Below are positions 11,901 through 23,900 of a stretch of DNA of 64,000 nt, one piece after another. A program made the translations under genes and the position numbers. Every line of letters starts with the position of its first letter. Within the stretch, counting starts at the first letter, position 1. The notes beneath the pieces are model-generated. The model did no database searches. It was not told the DNA's origin and saw only the letters and a list, made by a program, of their open reading frames with translations. This stretch comes from Macquaria australasica (Eukaryota; Chordata; Actinopteri; Centrarchiformes; Percichthyidae), in the NCBI GenBank assembly GCA_005408345.1, contig SEMN01000007.1:1118501-1182500 (forward strand), read 5' to 3'.

Positions 11901-14900
11901 TGAGTAAATGTAATAATAGTTTAGCTCATTAACTTACTAATATCACATATCTACTACTGTCACGCAATCCCGTGGTTGGTCCAGTTTACGTTCACACCAC
12001 AAAATTGATTCCGAGTCTGATTGGAAGCAAATCGAGAGACCCACCTTTTCAACTGGTCTCGGGGCAGTTGTTTGGTCCGCAAACAAGTTCGAATGACAGC
12101 TTTCACAACAAACTAAACAAACAGAAACCAAACAGGCAGATGCCCCAGAGTTTGTTTGAACTGCACCAAACGGGTTAGGTGTGAAAGCACTATTTGTGTT
12201 CAAACTTAACAAGGAAGCTTTTCTCTTCTCTTTTTTATTTATTTATTTATTTTTTATATTTATATCCAGAGCACCAAAAACAGAGTTGCAGGCAGTCTTA
12301 ACTTTTCTGAAAATAAAAGCACCAGTGAAGCACCACAGCACCATAACAGTAAAGCTCTAAGCTATACAGAAGTCTTGCTCTGGCCTGTTAACTCAGCACA
12401 CAGTTGAGGGCTAAAGCTTTAGTTAATTACTTAAGAGATGAAGTTACTTTTCTGTGCCAAGACACTGTTAACTTCTATTCAAGACTGTATTATTTACTTT
12501 AAAGCTAACCTGAATTGTAGATGTAAATGGAATTGAATAAGGCAATTGTGATTGGCCAAACCTCATCTTTATATTATACTTAATAATTAATTATACTGAA
12601 ATACTCCATTACATTGTTTGGCAGCATCTCTATTGTACTTATTTTAAAGGCAAATAGATGAAACAAGCAGTCCCATTGTACCCCTCTAATTCAGTGAGGC
12701 AACTGGATGATATCATTTCCAGGTAATGAGAGAGGGGTCGTCTGATGTCCTCAACAAGCTGTATGACACAGCTGTGGACAAGCTGGAGGCCGTGAAGAAT
12801 GACTATGAGGCTCTGAGGAAGCGCTACAACGAGAAGACGGCCGGTCACAACGCAGACCTGAGTCGTCTGGACCAGACTGAGGAGGAGAACCACCGGCTGC
12901 AGAAACAGCTGGACATGCTGCTGAAGCAGAGAGATGCTGCCATCCACTATCAGCAGCAGTACTCCTCGTCTATAAGAAGGTAACGCCGGAAATATCACAG
13001 ACACGTAAAACCAGCGGCACTAGAAGCTGCACACACAGACTCAGCAGCTGTAAAAAGTCTAATGATTAACAGCAGTGGCAGCAAACTTTGCTACAAACTC
13101 AGTATTTGAGTTTAATGCCAAGGTCAAATCTGCACAGTGCTTAAAACATTCTTAATCCAAGACAGATGAAGCTTTGCAGATTAAGTTTTTGCATTCTAAC
13201 TTTTCCTGTATGATGCTGAGACTGTGAGCTTGGCTTTTTGCCTGTCTCCTTTTATTGGTTATGTTTTTTTTTTAGCACCACTGAAGAAAATATTCATCTG
13301 CAGAGGGTGACAATTTAAAAAGAGCAGTAAAACCCAATACATTCCCTATGTGATACAGGTTTGACAACACGCAGCAGGAACTGTCCAAGGCCGCAGCCCA
13401 GAACAAGGAGCTGCAGCGAGAGATGGAGCGGCTGCAGTCAGAGGCGACACGGCTGAAGACCCAGCAGCTCAAGGCGGCGAAAGACTGCGAGAAATACAAG
13501 GAGGAGCGGGACTCTGTGATCAACGAGTACCGCCTGATCATGAGCGAGCGGGACCAGGTGATCAAAGAGGTTGACAGGCTTCAGACCGGGCTGGAGATGG
13601 CAGAGGCGAAGCTGAAGAACACTTCCTCAGAGAGACGGGTGGCCAACGAGGAGCTGGAGGCTCTGCGACAGGTAACTGCTGAATCAAGGGCTCCTTTAGT
13701 CCCATACTAAAGATTAAATCCAGTTGAACATTTTACATTAAGGACTGAGGGAACAGTTAGTCCTGTTTGGATCATTAACTTGTTGAATTATATCTGTTAA
13801 AGACAGTAATTTTATGATCATTGCTTTAAATTTACAAGGCTACTGTCATGCTGTATGCTGTGTGTGGGGAAAATAATACAAGTAAACCTGTTGATAAAGA
13901 ATGACTTAGTGTATAATTTCTGTGTTCCCAGTGTAGCAACTGTAGTTAAGCTGGTTGTAGCTGCTCTCATAATTCCTTTTGGAAATACCCAGAACTTATT
14001 TAGGCTGCCCAAAAAGTAAACGGGTGTCATCATCGGTAAGGCTACAGTTCAGGATGAGTCCCCCAGCCAATAAAGAAAACTCAAAACAGACAACAAAAGT
14101 TGACGGCTATTTAAAGAAAAGAGAAAATCCTCAGTTCTTCACTTAACAGGTAGTTTGTGCTAGTAGCACCTTTTGTTTTTATGAGATAAGATAAGATTTT
14201 ATTGATTGAAGGGGGAAATTCCAGCTGCACAATAAACAGGCCAAAGATGTAGGTACAGATAAGTAGAAGAAACAATACAAAATAAAGCCATACTTTTAAA
14301 AAAAACCCAAAACAAATGCTTTAAATTTATAAAGTTCTGAGTATTTACTCACTTTGGATCTCTATCATCCAAACGCGACATGTTTTTACGTGATGTGAAG
14401 GAGCTGGCCTCAGCACTGGTGGACAGGGACCGGGCCATCTGCGAAAAGAACGAGCTGCTGGAGAAATACTGCCACGAAGTGAAGGACAAGGCCGAGGCCC
14501 AGAAGGAGCTGAGCCAGGCCTGCAAGGACATCGAGACGGTGCGCGAGGAGAGGGATGTGGCCCGCAAGGAGAGGACAGAGGCCATCATCCAGAGGGACCA
14601 GCTGCTGCGAGAGTATTACCAGGCCAGACAGGTAGCCAGACAGACGGGAGATTTATCGTTACAAGTGGAGGGATTGATTTATTCCTCTGACAATAATCCC
14701 TTCATCCCATCTCATATAGTAGTAGTAAATGTTTTTTTCAGCAGCTGGCAGGTTTCCACACATTGATTTTGTTGAGAAACGTGTGTGTCACCCATCACAC
14801 TACATTTCAGTGTGATTGTCAGATTAATTGCAATGAAAGTGCTGAGATTCCTGCATTAGGAAATTACCAGCAATTACAGTGAAAAGGCTGTCTGACTTTG

Positions 14901-17900
14901 TGCACAAGAAAACTGCACTGCATCAGAAATGGATGATTGAGCCAAACAAGAGTACAGTAAAGTCTAATGGAATTAATTTAGCTATGGACTTAATAAATGC
15001 TCTCACTACACTCTGCAGTTATTTAGAGCAGGAGAGACAGAGAGAGCATGTGCTGCAGTGACTCTCAGTGAGACGTACACTTTAATATACTATAGCTGAC
15101 CCACTTCAAACCACACTACCTAATCCAATCCATGACTGTAACGCCTCAAACTACCTTTACAAGACATCATGGGCAGAAGTTGCTTTTTAGTTTGCAACAA
15201 TTTATTTTAGGTATTTATGGTTAAACATGATGAAAAATATCATCTTGAAGTCAGTTAAGTTCAGGGTTTTCTTCTTCTTCTGAAAAATTGCACACTCTCT
15301 AAACTCACCATGTACAGATCTGCATTTAGCCTTCAGACTGCATTAAAAAGGGGCTTCACTGGTGTGGATGTGTTGCTACAAAATAAAAACTATCCTGGAA
15401 GTCCAGTTTAAACAATACATCAGTGGGTTTGAAGGCTTAACACACGCCAAAACACCTCCCAGTGGCTGATAATACCATAGGACAAGATTTTACTCTCTAC
15501 CAGTTAAGATTAAAACAAAAATGACACCCTTCATCTTATAAAGTAATGCACCAGGAATGTGTATTTGCATGTTTTTGATTGGCAAATGTGATGAGTTGCC
15601 GGATGATGTTAGACTGTGTTGCAGCAAAAGTTGTGAACTCTGTGGGGTTTTTTTGTGCCGGAGCCTGTGCATCAGGACCCCTGCTGAGCCAGTGCTGTTG
15701 TAAAATTAATTAAGACGCTGCCTTTTTGATACATTTCTAATGTCGGGATGAACACAGCCTCAAGTGTCTCGTAAAACTTGTAAGAACAAAAATATTTGTT
15801 GCAGGGGAAAAAGTATAAAGTCTCACAAACTGTAAAATGATCAAACCAAGCCTTTAAAGTTCTTTAAAATGTGTCTACCGTACCATCAAGCACAATATTA
15901 GATTAAAAGCACCTTGCTGCTCACATCCTTTGTACAGTCCTACATTGACCTTCATCACCTTACATTTCCTTCAACTCCTCCAGAAACAAGACTCTGCCAC
16001 TCTGGACATGGAACGAGCCAACAAGGAGATCGAGATGCTGAGGAAGCAGTACGAGGCCATCTCTCAGGAGCTGAAGGAGGCCCTGCAAGAGGCTGAGGTA
16101 GCCAAGTGTCGACGAGACTGGGCCTTTCAGGAGAGGGACAAGATAGTGGCAGAGAGGGAGAGCATACGGTAAGGAGTGGCTTCAAAGGACGTCTGTGTTG
16201 GTTATGTGGAAATATGTTATATTTACGTTGCATGTTGGTGAAGAAAAACTTGGATGAAACTAGATTTGTTTACATTTTGTGTGTCTTGTCAGCACGCTGT
16301 GTGACAACCTGAGGCGAGAGAGGGACAGAGCTGTGAGTGATCTGGCAGATGCTCTGAGGAATCTGGATGACACGAGGAAACAAAAGAACGACGCTGCGCG
16401 GGAACTCAAAGAACTAAAGTGAGTCATTCCTCCACACTTTTTTTTTTAACTTCTTGCCAGGGTTATGCTATCTCCTGCACTATTTTTAGGTTTAAAACTT
16501 GAATGTTATTCACAAAGTTTCTACTTGTGTCAGAGTCTGTGCTCCTCTTCCAGAATATACTAGATCTTTTGTGCCACCCAGTGGAGGAATAATGTCACTG
16601 ACTGAGCAGAGTTCACATTACTTCTAATTGTGACTGTATTTATTTAGGAGTTGCACATTTTATGTTTCCTGCAGAGAAAAGATGGAGGACCAGTTAGAAA
16701 AAGAAGCAAGGTTTCGTCAGCTAATGGCTCACAGCTCACATGATTCAGCCATCGACACGGACTCGATGGAGTGGGAGACGGAAGTTGTAGAATTTGAGAA
16801 GCACAGAGTAAGAACCACTGCGAGTCTTATGTTCTTAGACAGTAAATTAACTTTAACTGAGCCAAATTTTTATTTACTATCAGACTCTAACTAAATTAAT
16901 TATGTTTTGTCTTATTTAGGACATGGATTTGAAGGCACTTGGCTTTGATATTGCTGAGGGGGTAAATGATCCGTATTTACCAGGAGATTGTGGCATATTT
17001 GTCAGTAAGGTGGATAAAGGAAGTATTGCTGAAGGAAGATTAAGGTAAATGTCTCACTGCTTTGCCACCGCGGTAAATAAATCACATTTCATTAGCGATC
17101 GGTATCATTTGAAAAAGTACAATATCGGTGTCGAAACCAAAACATTTTTTCAGTACTTTTGTCTGGTGAATATAAACACATTTTAACGAAAAATGCCAAA
17201 CTGCTCAGTGCAGTGTGTTAACCTAAATAAAATATTCTCTAATGTTGGAAAAGTTTCTGAATTTAGATCAAGAAATATTCATTTAAAAAAAATTGATTAA
17301 TTGAACCATCACTCTGTTCTCTCTGTGCAGGGTGAACGATTGGTTGTTGAAAATTAATGATGTGGACCTGACCAATAAAGACAGGAAGCAGGTGATCAAA
17401 GCGGTGCTGAGCGGCGAGGGAGTGATCAATATGGTGGTTCGCAGAAGGAAGTCACTTGGTGGACGGATCATCACTCCGATCCAGATAAACCTGGCTGGAC
17501 ACAAAGGTCAGCTTCAAGCTCCAATTAAGAAATAAACTTTACCATTAAAATGCTGCTGTTAACAGGCAACTAATGATGTTCCAGTACACCAAGTATAGTA
17601 GTTAAAAATGTTATTAAGTACTGTAAATGTAATTTAAGTTTTTTATTGCTGTGTGTTTGATGTTTTTGTGTTAGATAGATAGATTGCTTATATATTTTTG
17701 AAAGATAGACAGTTAATATGATATGTAATATGATTTCTGATTCTTTTTCTGTCTTACCTCTCAGACAGTGGCATAGGTCTGGAAAGTGGAGTGTTTGTTG
17801 CCACTTTGGCTCCAGGCAGTCCAGCTGCCAGAGACTGCGCTCTTGCTGTTGGGGACAGACTGTTAGCTGTGAGTATGCCGCCCAAAAACTTGTTTAAGTT

Positions 17901-20900
17901 GCATGACAAGAGAGGGTGCACATTTAAAACCATGAGACCGCTATTGAGCATGGACGTTCCTCTAGTGCCACCTACTGATCACAGGCATGTTGTGTTTAAT
18001 CAAGGAACACACTGGAGCTTTGTCTCAAATATACACTTTATACTAACACTTTGAAGTGCACACTATGTACTTATATTCATAGTATACAGTCTTGGTAGAA
18101 ACATATGTATGTTACTGTTTTATACTACCAGGAAATCATACAATGTGTTTGTCAATGAATGTCAATCCATCTGCAACATTGAATAGCTTCTGCTAGTGTT
18201 AAATTTGGAAAAAGCTAAATGTTTTATTCTTCTCCTCCATCTCCTATGTGCATTGCATTTTAGTGTCCATCAACAGCACACAAAAATCAAGCAGGTTTAC
18301 TCTGCATGCTGTCTTCTTTGAGAATACTTACACAGACATACTTGGTGAACTTTGTAGTTCCCACACACATGCTTTGGCAAGCATGATGACATGTATATTA
18401 TATTATTATAGTAATGTATATTATGTTGTCTTTGGAGGCAAGTTGTGACAGCTGGAAGTTTTCTGACCTTGTGTTTTTGTCCACTACAGATCAATGGAAT
18501 TACCCTCGATAACAAGTCGCTCTCTGAATGTGAGTCTTTGCTGAGGAGCTGCCGTGACTCTCTCAGCATCTCCCTCATGAAGGTGAAGTCCTCAGACCTA
18601 CAACACACCACAAAAACTGCCACTGATGTAGTCCCAGGCACTATGACGTAGACCCAACCAAAGAAAGGCCATTTAGAACTACATGTAGAAGAGTTATTTA
18701 CAGTGACCATGGGTATGGGCTCCAATTTCGTAAAACCCCCTCAAATTATGTTTAAGGACAAAAGGTACATTTTACTGGTGAAAAGACTACTAAGAACTTT
18801 TAATGTGAGGAATATCTTTGTAGCTTTTATCTCACAAACTGGGATAAAACGTCACTTTCACATCCCTCTGAGTCATTGAGGTTTTGTTCACAAAGATGAT
18901 CCTTGTATGCCATAATTTCTTTTTATTTAAATATAAGTATATATTAAGTACATTATAAGTATAGTAAAATAAGTATTTATTTACCTCCTTCCTCGACAGT
19001 TCCTCCCACAGAGCTGTTCCGGCCAAAGTTTATTTGAAAGTTTGAGAGACTCAGAAAAGATCCCTCGGCTCCAGTCCTGTGAGATCCACGCCAGGAACTG
19101 CAGGAACTCCAAGCACAACTGCTCAAAGCACAACTGCTCCACACAAACAGATGTTTGCAGCTGTGACTTGGGCGATAGAGGGGACGAAGCGTGTAAGGAT
19201 ACAGGTGACTCTCTGGACAGCAGAAGCAGCAGTGATGCTCACTGCCGCCACAAGCCTTTTTCCAACAGCTCCCTACACTCCCGCTCCCTTTCCACCTCCC
19301 ACAGTCCCTCAGAGCCCCACCCAGACTTCTGCTACAGGAGGCAGGAGCTCCACCATCGCCCCTTCACCTTCACCCCTGTGCTCTCCGACTGCAGCTCGCC
19401 TCAGACCGCTGTGGACCGAGTGCAGAGCTCACCAGCGAAGCCCGGAGGCACGTGGCCTAAAGTCATAGCAGGATCTTCTATTCCTGAGTGCACCCAGCTC
19501 TCCATCTACAAAAAAGCCAAACAGAGGAAGTCCATCTTTGATGTGAATGCTTTCAGAAGACCCGAGGCGCCCCCGAAACTGGACTACATGTCTCTTTCTC
19601 AGTTGCCCAAGCACTCGCCGCAGAGCTCGATATCTGAATCCGCTCAGACCCCTCCCACCCCGCCAGCCAGGAGCGACTCATTCAGGTTCAAACATCGCCA
19701 GCAGAACAGCTCTGCATCTGACTCCACCATCACCACCGCCACTCCGCCAGCCTCCCCAGCCCAAGCTACAAGCCAACAGGACCAGGGAGAGGCAGGGAAC
19801 CCGCTCTATTACACCAGTGCTCCTCCAGGAGAGACCAAGAGCAGCTCCAAGAAACCTGCTGAGGAGGAGGGGAGTCGACACAGGGCAGAGGAGCGGGGAA
19901 AGAGGCGGTATCGGCCTAGATCAGCACCGGCACTGCGGCGAAATGTGACTCCATTACACATCCCTGTTCCCATGCAGGTAACTGAGATACTGTCTTATCT
20001 GATCTGGCATTCTCGTTGATTCTCGTGTTTTTCTACATTTTGTCAGTTGCAGCCGTAGTGTTATTAGCTAATTGCTTCTTGCAGGTACAGAGTTTCTCTA
20101 ACGACGAGCACTCCCCAGAGCCAATGGACTTGTTACGCTTCTCTCCTGTGCGAACCAAACGGTACAGCATGCCCTTTGCGCCCCCCAGCTACAGCAGCAT
20201 CGCAGCACGTAAGTCAGCTGAACAACTATTGCCTGCGAATATTCGTAGGATCTCACGTCACTGTGTCTGTGTTGAATCTGATACGATCTCTGATCTGGTT
20301 CTGTGTGTTCCTCCAGACCCAGCACAGAGAGGTTTAGCCCCGTGTCCTGCTGTGACGGCTGTGATGAGGAACCCAGTCTACACCGCCTGGAGCCATGAGA
20401 TCCAGACCAACAACTGTCCTCCAGCACCCAGCTCAGGCGTCCACCCACATTCACACACAAGGTGTTAACATCTGCCAGCGTATTCATTTTCCAGATTCTT
20501 TCCATTTTTCTTTGTTCACACTTATCGGCCTTTTTCACAGCAGACATTTTGACTTGTCATAGTAGGAAAAGCACAGGTGTTACTAATAACATTAACGATG
20601 GCTCTATTCACATGTCCCAGTAAGCCATGACAGTGTGACAGTGAGCCAGCATGCACAATACACCAGGACCCTGAAACTGAAGCAGCTAAATGGAATTCAG
20701 CCATCATTAATTTTATTATTTACACCTGTGCTTTTCCTACTGTGTTGTCAAAATATCTTCAAAAACATCTGATATTTGATTAATAGTTTTCATCAAGCTT
20801 CTCAAATGTGAGGTTTGCTGCTGTTCTCTGTTTAATATTATTGTAAATCAAATATCTTTGGGTTTTGGACTGTTGGTTGGACATTTGAGGACGCAACCTT

Positions 20901-23900
20901 TGGCTCTGGGAACATGTTGTTTTTTGCTCTTTTTTTTTTTTTTGACATTTTATAGATTTAACGATTCATTTTTTTGATAAATTGATACTGAAAGTAGTCA
21001 TTAGTTGCAGCCCTAGTATTGTTTTTTCTCATTCAACATTTATTTAATAAATCCTTGATGGTGCATTTATTTTACAAAGCAACAGTGTTTACCCTGCCCC
21101 AGATCTCATGAACAGATGGCATGTAGCAAATTATATCTTTCTCTGGGTTGAATAATTGACAGACGGGGGACTTACTGAGGCCTTTTTCTCCACTTTTAGC
21201 CCCCAGCATCAAGGTCGCCTCAGTCTGGACCTCAGCCACAAGCGCACTGGAGACTTGACTGAGACAAGCTGCAGCCAACCACCACACAGCACCAACTCCC
21301 TGCCCTCCAGCGCCAGACTGGGTACATATGGAGTCCTAGTTTTAGGCAAATCATAACTTGTATAATATGTCCTGTAAATGAGGGGTTTTATATTCTCATG
21401 TTGAAAGGGTCAATTCAGGCCGAATTAGGCCGCTACTTGCATAACACACCCAAATCTCCGACAGAACTGTTAGTTGCATTGTGGGTAATGTAGGTGCCAA
21501 GTTTTGACGAGGAAGAAGAATGAGTGGGATAAAGAAGACAATATCTCTAATTCTGATGCATCAATTTTTGATTTAAAAAATTCAACAGTTGGAGACTATC
21601 CTCACTAATGTCAGAAGAAATTACACTACATTACTTGCAAACTAAATTACTTACATTTTTATGAAATATAAGATGACAATCAACACTGGGGCCATCTCAG
21701 CCTAACAGGCAGTTTATCGCTACTCCAAGTCTCTTTTATTAAAAAAAAAAAAAGTGAAAAAGGGAAGCAGGATTACTGTAAAACACACAGCAAAGGCCGC
21801 ATCATTTTATGAGTGTTTAGCAACTAAATTGACCACAAGATGCATCGCACTGTGTCTGACTCCGCTCAGGAGATGACGGTGACTGATCGGCCACATCGTA
21901 CATTTGCATTGTAGTAATTCATCAGAGATGCCTATCGCAATGTCGGGAAAAACAGCTTACAAACCTTCACTAAGCAATATCCTGGGGGGAAACCCTGTAT
22001 CTGCATGGCTTGATAACTACAGAGGCAAGTGAGAAAATGTATTTTTTCTTTGTAATTTTCAGTGAACTGACCCTTTAAGTAAATGTCCTCTGTTTGTGGT
22101 CTTTAGGCTCCGCTTTACAGTTTAGGGCAGAACGCATTAAGATCCCTCCAACTCGTTATCCCCGCTCCACTGGATCTGACAGAGGTACGGTTGAGTTTGG
22201 CAACTACGTCGTCTGAAAACGAGCGTTACAGCAGTAACAGCAAGTCTGAATTCATATCTTTCTCCTCTGCCACTCCAGGCTCCCTCTCACATTCGGAGTG
22301 TAGCAGCCCGACACCTCCAATGTCCCCTGTCAACCTGGAGACATCGTCTTTCGCCAGCAGCCAATCGCAGAGCTCCATTTCCACCCAGCCCAGGATATCA
22401 GTCAGCCCTGCTCCAGTTGGTGACAGGCGGAAAGATGGGTAGGCCAGCCCCTCGTCCGGGTCGTTATGTTGCCATCATTCAGCAGAACACGACGTGTTTT
22501 CCACCATTTGTCTGTACTTCTGTCTCCTTCATTGTGATTAAGTGCTTGTAAAGCTGTAAACAAAGCTGTGAGCCTCCATCTCATATCATTAGAACACCGA
22601 CTCCCCATCTGTCATTTTGTTCTCCTCTCTTTCCTCTCCGCTGCTGTTCATTTTAACCTGAAATCTTTCTCTCCTGCTTTGGGTGATCACTGTCTTTCTT
22701 TCTCTCTCTCTCTCCATCTCCTTCTCAGATCTGTCTCTTATAACACTTCCTCTGTCAGACTTCCATTGGCAGTTAAGCCCAAGTTCCTCTCTTTAAGAAG
22801 CTTGAGGTTTGTCCTGTGCTTCCTCGTAGCACATGCAGTATATGCACAACCTGCAAGAGCATGGATCTCAACACCTTCTGAGTACACACTGCAGATATGT
22901 TATATTCTAGCCCTGCTTAGCAGCAGCAAGATATGTTTGAAAGTTTCCTAGCCCTAATAAAAAAGATAATGGATGTGTATCCCTTTAAGTCATCATCTTT
23001 TCTTTGCTTGTTGTTTATTCATAATGCTGTTGAATTTTGTATGATTGCATGACTTTGAGTTGGTTTCTGAAATGCAGTTGGCACATCCCACACAACTCCC
23101 ATATCTTATTGTTGAGACAGTTTTAACCCCAAAGGCTAGCAATGCATCTTTGCTTTTGAAGAAATTGTCATAAGCTAATCACAGGACAGAGAGCTAAATT
23201 GCACTGAAACATCCGTTTGCAGGCCAGCTGCTTCTCCTTTGAATTTTATGTTTAGTTTATATCATTCAGAGTCGCATGTTGCATCCGGCCAGCAGTCTTC
23301 TTGGACAAATGACAAATGTCAGCACATTACGGTTGTACAAAATGTTCCGTTTTTTTTCCCCTCAAGGCCATACTTAGAGGAGCCACGCAATGTGACAGTA
23401 CAGAAAGGAGCAGAACCACTGGGGATCTCCATTGTGAGTGGAGAGAACGGGGGAGTATTTGTGTCCAAAGTGACAGCAGGCAGCATCGCACACCAAGCTC
23501 GTTTAGAGTACGGAGACCAACTCCTCGAGGTACAACAGCCTCCACACTTTAACTAAATATCTAGCTGTGGTTTATTGTTTCTTCCTGTTTCTAACGAATC
23601 ACTGCCGTTTCCAGTTTAACGGAATCAACCTTCGCAATGCCAACGAGCAGCAGGCACGGCTGGTGATCGGGCAGCAATGTGATACAGTCACCATTTTGGC
23701 TCAGTATAATCCTCACATGTTCCAGCTGGGCAACCACTCTCGTTCTGGGTAAGAAGGAGAGGAGGAAAGAACACCACAACAATAACTTACACAGATCGGT
23801 TTCATGAATTTCAGGTCATCAAATTGAACCATTCTGGCAAGAAAAGCCTGTCAGCACAGTGCCAGGGAAAGATGTTTTCAGTATAATGTGAGAAAATGAA

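Larger units (their letters stand above)
10477..12722 (+). other. dlg5: dlg5 intron 5
   Basis: The intron holds a reverse tRNA-SINE copy (11738-11865) and another fish repeat (about 11960-12192). The 10480-11730 part looks unique and carries no feature I recognise. The end (12230-12260) is AT-rich with ATTT runs. Confidence 0.8.

Noticed and set aside
19547..19948. 133-codon frame in another phase, and a 129-codon frame at 19079-19468
   Set aside because: Shadows of dlg5 exon 16, whose own frame carries conserved Dlg5 motifs.
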